Shown here piece after piece: positions 1-6,633 of a stretch of 12,182 nt of DNA. This stretch comes from an uncultured Clostridia bacterium (GTDB lineage: Bacteria > Bacillota > Clostridia > Oscillospirales > Ruminococcaceae): assembly GCA_938014915.1 (NCBI GenBank), contig CALLQQ010000077.1, positions 1-12,182 on the forward strand, written 5' to 3'. The position numbers and the translations under genes were made by a program. The stretch's first letter is position 1, and the number at the start of each line of letters is the position of its first letter. The notes under the pieces were generated by a model. That model had not been told where the DNA came from. It saw nothing but the letters and a program-made list of their open reading frames with translations, and ran no database searches.

Positions 1-65
1 TCAGCTGGTAGAGCAGTGGTCTCCAAAACCACGTGCCGAGGGTTCAAGTCCTTCTACCCCTGCCA
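1..65 (+). tRNA. tRNA-Trp (anticodon CCA), 5' end cut by window edge
   Basis: This is the 3' part of a tryptophan tRNA. The anticodon arm has the 5-bp stem GTGGT/ACCAC around the loop CTCCAAA, which places anticodon CCA at 23-25. A D-arm remnant (CAGCTGGTAGAGC) precedes it. The T-arm GAGGG-TTCAAGT-CCTTC follows, then the acceptor strand TACCCCT, discriminator G and an encoded CCA at 63-65. About 11 bases of the 5' acceptor and D stem lie before the window. An intrinsic terminator follows at once, so this is the last gene of its transcript. I looked for a copy of the tRNA 3' end further into the window, as expected for an integrated element, and found none. Confidence 0.95.
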
Positions 66-70
66 CATAT

Positions 71-111
71 AAAACCTATAAGCGTAGATTTATTATGCTT
101 ATAGGTTTTTT
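71..111 (+). terminator. Intrinsic terminator after tRNA-Trp
   Basis: A perfect 13-bp stem (71-83 with 97-109, core ACCTATAAGC) encloses a 13-nt loop and runs directly into TTTTTT. It starts 6 bp after the CCA end of the tRNA, which is where the tRNA transcript should stop. Confidence 0.9.
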
Positions 112-172
112 GTGTTGTACAATTTAATTCTAGTTAAGATGTTATTCTTTTCAGCGTTACTTTAACAAAAGA

Positions 173-201
173 TTGATATAGTGGGAATCATATGTTATAA
201 T
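173..201 (+). promoter_or_regulatory. Sigma-A-type promoter for the leader/methyltransferase transcript
   Basis: TTGATA at 173-178 is separated by exactly 17 bp from TATAAT at 196-201. The predicted start near 208 gives an untranslated leader of about 148 nt before the methyltransferase ATG, enough for the small leader ORF and the hairpins. A second TATAAT at 241-246 has only a poor -35 (TTGGTT at 220-225, 15 bp spacer) and is less likely to be used. The rest of the 112-273 gap shows nothing else I can name. Confidence 0.75.
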
Positions 202-273
202 TTAAACTATAATAAAATCTTGGTTATATCGTTTTGACGTTATAATAAATTAATTATGAAAGGAATGTATAGA

Positions 274-330
274 ATGAAGTATATAGTATTTGTAGCCCAA
301 AAATATAATAGGAGGGTGACTATACTTTAA
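274..330 (+). CDS. Putative 18-aa leader peptide upstream of methyltransferase
   Basis: This small ORF reads MKYIVFVAQKYNRRVTIL and ends in TAA at 328-330. Its ATG is preceded by AAAGGA at 259-264, a good Shine-Dalgarno with a 9-nt gap. It sits inside the long 5' leader of the methyltransferase gene, 25 nt before that gene's ATG. Codons 12-15 (309-317) form the left arm of a hairpin whose right arm could instead mask the downstream ribosome binding site. This arrangement is typical of translational attenuators before erm and cat genes. The IVFVA stretch loosely resembles the IFVI and IAVV stalling motifs of ErmCL and ErmAL1 (family knowledge; the match is only suggestive). I infer a regulatory peptide; there is no proof that it is translated. 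Confidence 0.55.
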   Translation: MKYIVFVAQKYNRRVTIL

Positions 331-350
331 CCCTCCTAAAAAACAGGAGG
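309..350 (+). promoter_or_regulatory. Competing hairpins controlling methyltransferase Shine-Dalgarno
   Basis: Arm A (309-317, TAGGAGGGT) is perfectly complementary to arm B (330-338, ACCCTCCTA), with a 12-nt loop. The core of B (332-337, CCTCCT) is also perfectly complementary to the methyltransferase Shine-Dalgarno AGGAGG at 345-350, with a 7-nt loop. A:B leaves the ribosome binding site free and B:C hides it, and the two cannot coexist. A lies in the leader ORF and B begins at its stop codon, so ribosome position on the leader should decide which forms. The direction of control cannot be read with certainty: a ribosome held on arm A would favour the closed form, whereas one at the leader stop would cover both A and B. 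Confidence 0.6.
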
Positions 351-355
351 ATTTT

Positions 356-1156
356 ATGGCTTTCAACTGGAAAAAGAACATTAGGGAACAATCTGCAAAC
401 ACCATTATGCTTTTAGATGAGTTGCATTTGCACTATTTATCACAAGAAGAACCACGGGAAGATATAGCATTTATTTTTAAGGCATATCCACACATCGCGT
501 GGTATATATGCAATAAAATGCCTGAGCTCGCGGCTTGGGTTAATATGCTTACTCAGATGGTTGCAAACGAGCCATTGCCGTCAAACATGGATAGCCTTAT
601 TGGTGATGTCATGGAGTCGATAGAAGATTGGATTATTTATGTAACTACACCTGATGATTATCATCGACAATCCTTTAATGAATGGGATGAAAATGAGTTG
701 ACATCCCTTACTGATTATTCAGGAAAAACTGTTGTCGATATAGGATCTGGTACAGGGAAACAAGCTTTTGCTGTTGCTCCATTTGCAAAAAGTGTCTACT
801 GCGTAGAACCTGTTTGGAATTTGCGACGTTTTTTAAAACAACGTGCTGAAAAGGAAGGGATTAACAATATTTATATTATCGATGGTGTCATAGAAGATCT
901 ACCTTTTGCTCCAAGTTTTGCAGATGTAACAATATCAGGTCATGTAGTGGGCGAGGATATTCCAAGTGAAATATCGGCGATGGAACGTATTACAAAACCC
1001 GGAGGTATGATAATTCTATGCCCTGGCAACAATGATGCCGATAACGATAATCATAGCCAACTCTTGGAGTTGGGATATAGTTGGTCAAAGTTCTTAGAGC
1101 CAGGTGAAGACTTTGGCGGCGGGTACAAACGAAAATATTGGAAGGTTAAAGATTAA
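356..1156 (+). CDS. Class I SAM-dependent methyltransferase, substrate unknown
   Basis: The 266-aa protein carries a Rossmann-type methyltransferase domain in its second half. Motif I is VVDIGSGTGKQ at residues 126-136. An acidic residue at the end of the next strand (VYCVEP, E151) should bind the ribose. VIEDLPF follows at 178-184, then the DVTISGHVVGE strand at 190-200 and a KPGGMIIL strand at 214-221. The first 115 residues are probably helical and match nothing I recognise; they may select the substrate. The start is fixed by AGGAGG 5 nt upstream. It is not an Erm rRNA dimethylase, as the NxPY/F motif is missing. The attenuator-like leader hints at a role tied to ribosome stress or translation inhibitors, but that is inference. 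The gene is alone between its own promoter and terminator. A small-molecule O- or N-methyltransferase is an alternative. Confidence 0.85.
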   Translation: MAFNWKKNIREQSANTIMLLDELHLHYLSQEEPREDIAFIFKAYPHIAWYICNKMPELAAWVNMLTQMVANEPLPSNMDSLIGDVMESIEDWIIYVTTPDDYHRQSFNEWDENELTSLTDYSGKTVVDIGSGTGKQAFAVAPFAKSVYCVEPVWNLRRFLKQRAEKEGINNIYIIDGVIEDLPFAPSFADVTISGHVVGEDIPSEISAMERITKPGGMIILCPGNNDADNDNHSQLLELGYSWSKFLEPGEDFGGGYKRKYWKVKD

Positions 1157-1243
1157 GAATAGCTCATCTATGTTGCCTTAACACTTTAAAGAGGAGATTA
1201 CCTCATTACCATACTACCGTACAACACCGAAGACGATAGTACG

Positions 1244-1270
1244 AAAAACTCGCTTAACCAGCGAGTTTTT
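1244..1270 (+). terminator. Intrinsic terminator after methyltransferase
   Basis: A perfect 10-bp stem AAAAACTCGC/GCGAGTTTTT (1244-1253 with 1261-1270) has a 7-nt loop. The A and T ends make it usable in both directions. It lies 87 bp after the methyltransferase stop. The 1157-1500 gap otherwise holds the promoter described next and a stretch (about 1271-1419) in which I see no gene. Confidence 0.85.
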
Positions 1271-1419
1271 CTATGCTTCAATTAAAATCAACCTGTTCTT
1301 ATCATTGGATTTATGCTATATTTTCGTTAATTCGTTCATTTGCGCAGCACGGATTCGGACGAGTGGAATTATTAATATTGTTATTCAGTTGCCAATGCTA
1401 GGCGTTTAGTGCAGAACAC

Positions 1420-1447
1420 TTGAAAATTCGCTTGCACACTATATAAT
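1420..1447 (+). promoter_or_regulatory. Promoter of the ABC/membrane-protein operon
   Basis: TTGAAA at 1420-1425 and TATAAT at 1442-1447 are separated by 16 bp. The predicted start near 1454 is about 47 nt before the first ATG. The Shine-Dalgarno GAAAGGA at 1484-1490 lies 10 nt before the ATG. I see no clear operator here. Confidence 0.65.
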
Positions 1448-1500
1448 GTGATGGTAGGATACGCGAACCGCCGACATAACTTTGAAAGGACGCATTTTTA

Positions 1501-3516
1501 ATGAAAAGACTTCTATTATCCGTGTTAGTGATATATATAATCTATTTCTCATTCGGATCGGTGATTGATTATTCCGCCGAATTGAGTGATGTTTCAAGCG
1601 ATAAGGTGGCTATCAGCATCATGAAGCCGATGGAAATGAGCAATGGCGACTTTGTAAAGGAGCTTGAGAACACTTCAAAAAAGCTTGATACAGATATTTT
1701 ACACCCAATTAGAAAGCAAGTTGACGGCGAATATGTCGGAGTAAACTATTTCACCCAGAATAATGCTGATTTCCTAAACTTAATTTCAAAAAGGGATTTA
1801 GAGAAGATAAAAACAGGAGAGTCAGTTTATCTACCGACTTTCATTGATAAAATGTATCTTCATCAGTTTTCCGATATAAAAGAACTAAATATTGACGATA
1901 GTAAATACTACATATCAAAACACAATGCCGATAAGTTCATAAATGAACTCATATCAAGAGAAATTCCCGTAACGAAGATACAGGAGCAGTCTTTTTCCGA
2001 CCGTTTCATAACACCGTTCACTCAAGCTTATCCCCTGACAATCCTAGCATTCACTATGATATTCTTAATTTTTAGCAAGATGAAAGAATTCACCGTCAAG
2101 AAGTTGAGTGGATACACAACAATCGGATTGATTAAAGAGCAAGTTCTATCTTTCCTTAGCTACACATTGACTATTTCAGCGACAATCTTTCTTATAACTT
2201 TGACAGTGCATTCATTAATCTATGAAAATAGCTTTCTAATGTTCGCTGTGTTCCTGCTAAAGCGAATAGCTTTAATAAATTTAATAATCATCTTGCTTTT
2301 TGGGCTTACCAGCCTCCTTCTATTCCTACCAACGAATCAACTGCAAATTAAAGGCAAGGCACATAATAAGGAATTGTTCAATGTCACCTATGTTTTTAAA
2401 ACGATAGTGGGTGTTGTTATTGTCATATATTTAGGTGGCGCAATCGGGAATGTTCTCAACATATATCGTATGTATCGTACAGTTAATTTCTTGTCTGAAA
2501 AGACGAGCAACTACATCCAGGTGCCTATAAACACGATGGGCACGCATATTAGTGATGATGCAATAGATGATGTATCTAGCAGTCAAATTAATTTTTATAA
2601 TTTAACCGTTGATAAGTTTAATGGAATAATTATCGATGTTGGGAATTTTGAAAATTACGGTACACCGAGTGCGGCTGAAGAGATTGGGCAAATCGATATA
2701 ACGATAAATAAAAATTACCTATCGTTCAACCCAATTTATGACCTGGAAGGTCGGGAAATTTCAGAGTCGCATCTAGATAGCAGAAAACAAGCTTTTAATC
2801 TACTCATTCCAAAGAGTTTAGAACACGACATTGCTAATATAAATGAAGATTATCTTAATTGGTACTCTGAAGATGGCTTAAATGAGGGGCTAATAAATAA
2901 TATCATATATGACGATGAAAGAAGTAAGATATTTAGTTATAGTGCTTACGTAGTTAACAATGATTATGGAGAGATTAAAAGCCCGATAATCGAGGTATAT
3001 AACTCAACTTATTTAGAGAATCAGATTGGAAATTACTTCGGCAGGCACTATATCTTAAAGATGAATAGCGATGATGTTTATGCAGAAATATATCCCTATT
3101 TAGTGGAGGTAGGTCTAGAAAAGTTAATTCCCAATACGCCGTTCGTATCAGACGGATTCGCAGAATTAATGCAGAATAATAAAGCGGAACTCACTTATAC
3201 TTTAATTAATTTCATTCTGAATATATTCGGAATGTTAGCGCTCATCGTATATTTATCGAAGCTTTATTGCACAAACAATCGCAAGAAAATTGCTTGCAAG
3301 CGAATGAACGGTTACGGATTCTTTGATATACATAAAGGTTATATATTAGTTCAATTGATTACAAACGTTGCATTGCTACTTCTAATGTTGTTTGTATTTA
3401 AAGCGAACTTGCTGATATTCCTAGCATTTGCATTTACCGAGCTGATAATATTCCTACTTGTGACTAAAAGCAATGAAAGAAATTATATTCTAAATGTAAT
3501 GAAAGAAGGGTGCTAA
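1501..3516 (+). CDS. Bacteriocin-associated integral membrane protein (DUF1430-like permease)
   Basis: The 671-aa protein is probably the membrane partner of the ATPase encoded directly downstream. One N-terminal membrane segment (about 3-20) is followed by an outside domain to about 175. Four or five segments follow (about 177-193, 214-236, 244-274, 299-319), then a large outside domain (about 320-560) and three C-terminal segments (566-587, 612-634, 635-656). Size, layout and the K-[KR]-x-x-G-Y motifs match the bacteriocin-associated integral membrane family (TIGR01654/DUF1430), often found with lactococcin 972-type bacteriocins and described as putative immunity proteins. The motif occurs twice, at 200-205 (KKLSGY) and 600-605 (KRMNGY), each just inside the membrane, as in two-half FtsX/MacB-like permeases. 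No bacteriocin precursor gene is adjacent, so export, immunity or peptide sensing all remain possible. Confidence 0.75.
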   Translation: MKRLLLSVLVIYIIYFSFGSVIDYSAELSDVSSDKVAISIMKPMEMSNGDFVKELENTSKKLDTDILHPIRKQVDGEYVGVNYFTQNNADFLNLISKRDLEKIKTGESVYLPTFIDKMYLHQFSDIKELNIDDSKYYISKHNADKFINELISREIPVTKIQEQSFSDRFITPFTQAYPLTILAFTMIFLIFSKMKEFTVKKLSGYTTIGLIKEQVLSFLSYTLTISATIFLITLTVHSLIYENSFLMFAVFLLKRIALINLIIILLFGLTSLLLFLPTNQLQIKGKAHNKELFNVTYVFKTIVGVVIVIYLGGAIGNVLNIYRMYRTVNFLSEKTSNYIQVPINTMGTHISDDAIDDVSSSQINFYNLTVDKFNGIIIDVGNFENYGTPSAAEEIGQIDITINKNYLSFNPIYDLEGREISESHLDSRKQAFNLLIPKSLEHDIANINEDYLNWYSEDGLNEGLINNIIYDDERSKIFSYSAYVVNNDYGEIKSPIIEVYNSTYLENQIGNYFGRHYILKMNSDDVYAEIYPYLVEVGLEKLIPNTPFVSDGFAELMQNNKAELTYTLINFILNIFGMLALIVYLSKLYCTNNRKKIACKRMNGYGFFDIHKGYILVQLITNVALLLLMLFVFKANLLIFLAFAFTELIIFLLVTKSNERNYILNVMKEGC

Positions 3517-4152
3517 ATGCCTGTAATAAAGTTAGTTGATATATGCAAGAAATACGATGATAAAGTGATATTCGATAACCTCAATCTTGAAATAAAAGGC
3601 GGGGAATTTGTTTCTATTGTGGGGGAGAGTGGCGCTGGGAAGTCGACGCTGCTTAACATTATAGGACTGCTTGAAACGGCAGATTCGGGCGATGTAATCA
3701 TACACAATGTTAAGAATCCTAAGTTGCAAAAAAGGAGCGGCAGTATTCTTCTAAGAAACAATATTGCATACCTATTCCAGAATTACGGACTGATCGACAA
3801 TGAAACGGTGCTGGAGAATCTGATGATTTCACTTAGGTTTAAGCAAATGTCGAGAAAAGATAAAATAACGGAAGCGGAAAAAGCGCTAGAGAATGTCGGT
3901 CTGAGTGGATTCAGTAGAAAGAAAGTGTACAAACTCAGCGGTGGCGAACAACAAAGGGTCGCACTAGCTAAAATAATGCTCAAACCATGCAATATTATTT
4001 TAGCTGATGAACCGACGGGAAGTTTAGACGATGATAATAAGAATGCTGTTCTAGATATACTAAAAAAATTCAATGAGGAGGGGAAGACGGTAATCGTAGT
4101 CACCCACGATACTGTTGTCGCCGAATGTGCAAAAAGAAACGTAAGAATATAA
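3517..4152 (+). CDS. ABC transporter ATP-binding protein, lactococcin 972 group
   Basis: The 211-aa protein is a complete single nucleotide-binding domain. Walker A is GESGAGKST at 36-44, the Q-loop glutamine is Q88 (LFQNYGL), the signature is LSGGEQQR at 140-147, Walker B with the catalytic glutamate is ILADEP at 161-166, the D-loop is SLDD at 169-172 and the switch histidine is H197 (VVTHD). All catalytic residues are present, so it should hydrolyse ATP. Its short length and pairing with a DUF1430-like protein match the putative bacteriocin export ATPases of the lactococcin 972 group (TIGR03608); the broader family is MacB/LolD-like. The ATG follows the TAA of the upstream gene with no gap, and its ribosome site (AGAAGGG) lies inside that gene, so the two are translationally coupled. 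The cargo is unknown. Confidence 0.88.
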   Translation: MPVIKLVDICKKYDDKVIFDNLNLEIKGGEFVSIVGESGAGKSTLLNIIGLLETADSGDVIIHNVKNPKLQKRSGSILLRNNIAYLFQNYGLIDNETVLENLMISLRFKQMSRKDKITEAEKALENVGLSGFSRKKVYKLSGGEQQRVALAKIMLKPCNIILADEPTGSLDDDNKNAVLDILKKFNEEGKTVIVVTHDTVVAECAKRNVRI

Positions 4153-4165
4153 ATGCCCTAAACGC

Positions 4166-4205
4166 AAATAGTAGTTATTGCCACAAAAGCAATAACTACT
4201 ATTTT
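4166..4205. terminator. Bidirectional terminator between convergent genes
   Basis: A perfect 16-bp stem (4166-4181 with 4189-4204, core AGTAGTTATTGC) has a 7-nt loop. On the plus strand it ends in ATTTT and closes the ABC operon 14 bp after its stop. On the minus strand it lies 21 bp after the surface protein gene and ends in ATTTGCGTTT, a weaker U-run that probably still serves. Confidence 0.85.
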
Positions 4206-4225
4206 AAAATCGAATAATAAAGTCT

Positions 4226-5572
4226 TTAGAATTTCGTCTTTTTAATACCGAACAATGCCGCCGCCATCATCGTCGCCAATACTAAAGAACTGGGGAAGGC
4301 TTTACCTGTTTTAGGATTGCTCTCCTTTCCGCCCGTGGTGGAAATGCCATCCGTGGTGGAATTCCCGTCTTTGTCGGTAGATTCGCCGCTAACGTCATTT
4401 CCGTCACTATCGTTCGGGTCATCGGGCTCGTTCGGATCGTCGGGGTCGTTCGGGTCATCGGGGTCGTTCGGGTCGTCGGGCTCGTTCGGATCATCGGGAT
4501 CGTTCGGATCGTCGGGCTCATTCGGGTCCTCGGACTCGTTCGGATCATCGGGATCGGTTGGGTCCGTTGGATCCTCTGGGTCGTTCGGATTGTTATATGT
4601 ATAGAAATGCGCCTCAGCATTATTATCATTTAACATACTCTTTGCAATCATTCCGCCCTCAAACCTGCCACTGTCGTAAATAGAAACATCTGCATTCGGG
4701 GCGACTAGATGCCCACTTAAAGACGAAACATTGAGAACTTTTGCATCGGGGAAGTTCCAAATCAATCTCAATCCTTCAAGATTTAGCTCATCGGAGTTAG
4801 TGCCGCCCGTCAAGCCTTTCATGAATTGGTCATTACTCTGCCCGCCCCAGAAGACAAAAGCAGTCCCATCTTTGCCGGAATTCCCATAACCGAATTTAAT
4901 ATTAACTTCCTTATCGTCGGGAACACCGGTAACCGATATGTTAACGGGATTCGTCTTGAAGTAATCTACTTCACCATAGCCTACAACGTTAATAACATCA
5001 ATTTGCGAATACACATTCCACGGAATTAGAATATCGCCCTCTGTAACGTCGACATCTAAAACTGTCGCACCGTAGACAATCGTTCCACTATCGTCAATAT
5101 CGCTAATATTATGGGTCTTTTTTGCAGAAGATGCTATTAATGATGAATGCGCGCGCAGTGAAGTGAAGGCCTCATCCATATCAATGTAGTTTTCATTCTG
5201 AATGAATTTATCTTCTAATGCACTTCCGCTTGAGTTAATACCGTAAAATACAGTCTTATCGCCATCAACATAGTTTGCAGTTCCAATGTTTGCCTGCTTA
5301 ACATCATAAATATACGATGGAGTGATTTGCCCATCGGCAATGGAATTCGATTTATCGAACACACCACCAACGGCAACTGCGCCAACTACATGGCCGCTCC
5401 CGTTAAAATTCCCTTCAACAAAGTATTGGAAGTCCGTTAGAATATTGGGTATATTATAATGTTTCGAATATTTTTCATTTCCTCTATCAGCAAATACAGG
5501 TGTCGCAATTATCATCAAAAACAATGCCGATGAAATCACCGATGATAAAAACCTAATTGATTTTCGTCCCAT
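4226..5572 (-). CDS. Secreted choice-of-anchor A type surface protein with Asp-Pro repeats and NPKTG sorting tail
   Basis: The 448-aa protein starts with a signal peptide (about 1-28, cleavage likely after TPVFA). The body (about 40-325) fits the choice-of-anchor A domain (TIGR04215): FVEGNFNGSGHVVGAVAVGG near 51-70, an INVVGYGEV strand near 194-202, and NVSSLSGHLVAPNADV and FEGGMIAKS near 281-312. A flexible acidic stalk follows (328-390), ending in seven hexads of the form DPN[DE]PD at 349-390. The tail has NPKTG at 419-423, a hydrophobic segment (about 427-441) and KKTKF, a sortase signal with Asn in place of the usual Leu. The product is probably linked to peptidoglycan with the globular domain held out by the stalk. 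The domain has no known enzymatic function. The start follows GAAAGGA with an 8-nt gap. The gene lies downstream of the AraC gene on the same strand but has its own promoter. Confidence 0.82.
   Translation of the reverse strand: MGRKSIRFLSSVISSALFLMIIATPVFADRGNEKYSKHYNIPNILTDFQYFVEGNFNGSGHVVGAVAVGGVFDKSNSIADGQITPSYIYDVKQANIGTANYVDGDKTVFYGINSSGSALEDKFIQNENYIDMDEAFTSLRAHSSLIASSAKKTHNISDIDDSGTIVYGATVLDVDVTEGDILIPWNVYSQIDVINVVGYGEVDYFKTNPVNISVTGVPDDKEVNIKFGYGNSGKDGTAFVFWGGQSNDQFMKGLTGGTNSDELNLEGLRLIWNFPDAKVLNVSSLSGHLVAPNADVSIYDSGRFEGGMIAKSMLNDNNAEAHFYTYNNPNDPEDPTDPTDPDDPNESEDPNEPDDPNDPDDPNEPDDPNDPDDPNDPDDPNEPDDPNDSDGNDVSGESTDKDGNSTTDGISTTGGKESNPKTGKAFPSSLVLATMMAAALFGIKKTKF
4403..4528 (-). repeat. 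Seven tandem 18-bp repeats (Asp-Pro hexads)
   Basis: These 126 bp encode seven in-frame hexapeptides, DPN[DE]PD, in the order E, D, E, D, D, E, D at position four; the last is DPNDSD. On the plus strand they appear as repeated TCGTTCGG(A/G)TC(A/G)TCGGG(C/A/G) units. The units differ mainly at third codon positions. Such tracts commonly change copy number by slippage, which here would lengthen or shorten the wall-spanning stalk. The looser Asp-Pro tract extends to about 4591. Confidence 0.9.
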
Positions 5573-5622
5573 ATTATCATTCCTTTCAAATAAATTGCTT
5601 TTTGCGTATGATACATTGTTAC

Positions 5623-5638
5623 ATCTTAAGTGTAAGAT
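5623..5638. promoter_or_regulatory. Palindrome over the -10 box (candidate operator)
   Basis: ATCTTA-AGTG-TAAGAT is a perfect 6-bp inverted repeat with a 4-bp spacer, and it contains the whole -10 box of the surface protein promoter. A protein bound here would block RNA polymerase. The regulator is unknown. Confidence 0.4.
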
Positions 5639-5657
5639 ATTTATTAACTATTGTCAA
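5629..5657 (-). promoter_or_regulatory. Promoter of the surface protein gene
   Basis: On the minus strand a perfect TTGACA (5652-5657) is followed after 17 bp by TACACT (5629-5634), a 4/6 -10 box. The predicted start is near 5622, about 50 nt before the ATG. Confidence 0.65.
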
Positions 5658-5670
5658 TGGAAATATAAAC

Positions 5671-5695
5671 TTTTGTGTGACATTGTCACGCAAAA
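5671..5695. promoter_or_regulatory. Imperfect 25-bp palindrome upstream of the -35 box
   Basis: TTTTGTGTGAC-ATT-GTCACGCAAAA has 11-bp arms with a single mismatch. Its centre is about 61 bp upstream of the predicted start, a usual position for an activator of the Crp/Fnr class. The core TGTGA-N5-TCACG is one base shorter than the classic N6 Crp spacing. It has no U-run on the minus strand, so it is a poor terminator for the AraC gene. No clear terminator for the AraC gene is visible between 5573 and 5751. Confidence 0.45.
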
Positions 5696-5751
5696 ATCGA
5701 TTTAAGGAAGGATTCAAGCGAAAAGATACCCGTTTTAAGTAAATTCCCATC

Positions 5752-6621
5752 TTAATTGGTCGAATACATCTTCCGATATTCAGTAGGAGCCATGCTAAAT
5801 TCCTTGCGGAACAGCCTTGCAAAGTAGTTACTGCTATTAAAGCCACTTTGCAGGGCAATTGCCAGCATTGATAAATCGGTTTGTTTTAGGAGATTCTGCG
5901 CATGTGACAATCTGAGCGAATTTATATAACCCGACGGAGATTTCTTATATTTATCTTTGAATGTTCTTAGGAAGTGCCGCTCCGATAAATTCGCCATTAA
6001 TGCTAGGTCCTTAATTTTCAAATTTTTAGTGTAATTATTGTTAATATAAGATGTTACATTCGCAAGATAATAGGAGCTGGAACTTTGCGTAGTGGGCGAA
6101 TCACTATATAATCTTGATAAAATTACAGTTAATCGTAGGAAATCCGACATGACGAGCGTTCTCCACCCATCTTCCTTATTTTCGTATTCCTCAATCATGG
6201 CGGCGATGAAATCCGATATGAATTGAAAATCCTTGTAGCCTAACCTAAACCACGAATTAAAAACTTTGTTCTCTATCATTTTAGGTTCAACTACAAATAA
6301 TGCTTCGAATCCGACGGTATTTTCAACATCTAACTTGCGGTTAAAAATATGCTGCGGCTTAAACATTAGATTGCAAATTTTAAAGTCTTTAGGATTCATA
6401 TATGCATGGCTTGTATTCCCACCTAGAACGAAAACATCGCCCTTTTCAACGGTGTATTCCTCACCGTTTACAACGTGCATTGCACTACCACCTAGAACAA
6501 AAACTAATTCCGAATAGTGCTCATGCGTATGCGGAAGTAAATTCTGCTCATGGCCCCCATAATGAATTACTAGAGGGAAGTCCTGAGAATCGCTAAAATA
6601 CTCGAATTTCATTGCAAACAT
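5752..6621 (-). CDS. AraC-family transcriptional regulator with N-terminal cupin domain
   Basis: The 289-aa protein has an N-terminal cupin sensor (about 22-90) with HTHEHYSE at 31-38 and GDVFVLGGNTSHAY at 61-74. A linker region (about 100-185) follows, then a double helix-turn-helix AraC domain at about 190-288. Its first helix pair is at LALMANLSERHFLRTFKDKY (206-225), and the second half carries the classic SGFNSSNYFARLFRKEFSMAPTEYRK (259-284). Length and order are typical of AraC regulators that bind sugars or sugar derivatives. The start is set by AGAGGAG 7 nt upstream; an alternative ATG lies at codon 4. It is divergent from the GH43-GH5 operon, and the intervening region carries repeats, so it probably controls that operon and itself. 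The effector cannot be read from sequence. Confidence 0.92.
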   Translation of the reverse strand: MFAMKFEYFSDSQDFPLVIHYGGHEQNLLPHTHEHYSELVFVLGGSAMHVVNGEEYTVEKGDVFVLGGNTSHAYMNPKDFKICNLMFKPQHIFNRKLDVENTVGFEALFVVEPKMIENKVFNSWFRLGYKDFQFISDFIAAMIEEYENKEDGWRTLVMSDFLRLTVILSRLYSDSPTTQSSSSYYLANVTSYINNNYTKNLKIKDLALMANLSERHFLRTFKDKYKKSPSGYINSLRLSHAQNLLKQTDLSMLAIALQSGFNSSNYFARLFRKEFSMAPTEYRKMYSTN

Positions 6622-6633
6622 ATAAATTCTCCT

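Noticed and set aside
1..1270. Possible integrated element at tRNA-Trp carrying the methyltransferase gene.
   Set aside because: I found no duplicated tRNA 3' end, integrase or recombination gene, and base composition does not differ clearly from the flanks by eye.
1273..1401. A 42-codon plus-strand ORF in the gap before the membrane protein, considered as a missing bacteriocin precursor.
   Set aside because: It starts right at the end of a terminator stem, has no ribosome site and shows no signal peptide or lactococcin 972-like features.
4317..4604. A plus-strand ORF rich in Gly-Ser-Ser-Gly-Ser-Phe repeats.
   Set aside because: It is the antisense reading of the Asp-Pro repeat tract; it has no ribosome site and the sense frame has a complete domain structure with signal peptide and sorting tail.
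4282..4629. A minus-strand ORF rich in Arg, Thr and Pro.
   Set aside because: It is a second frame of the same tandem repeats, kept open by the repeat composition, and has no start signals.
5671..5695. The 25-bp palindrome read as a terminator of the AraC gene.
   Set aside because: On the minus strand the hairpin is followed by A-rich sequence rather than a U-run, and its position relative to the next promoter fits an operator better.
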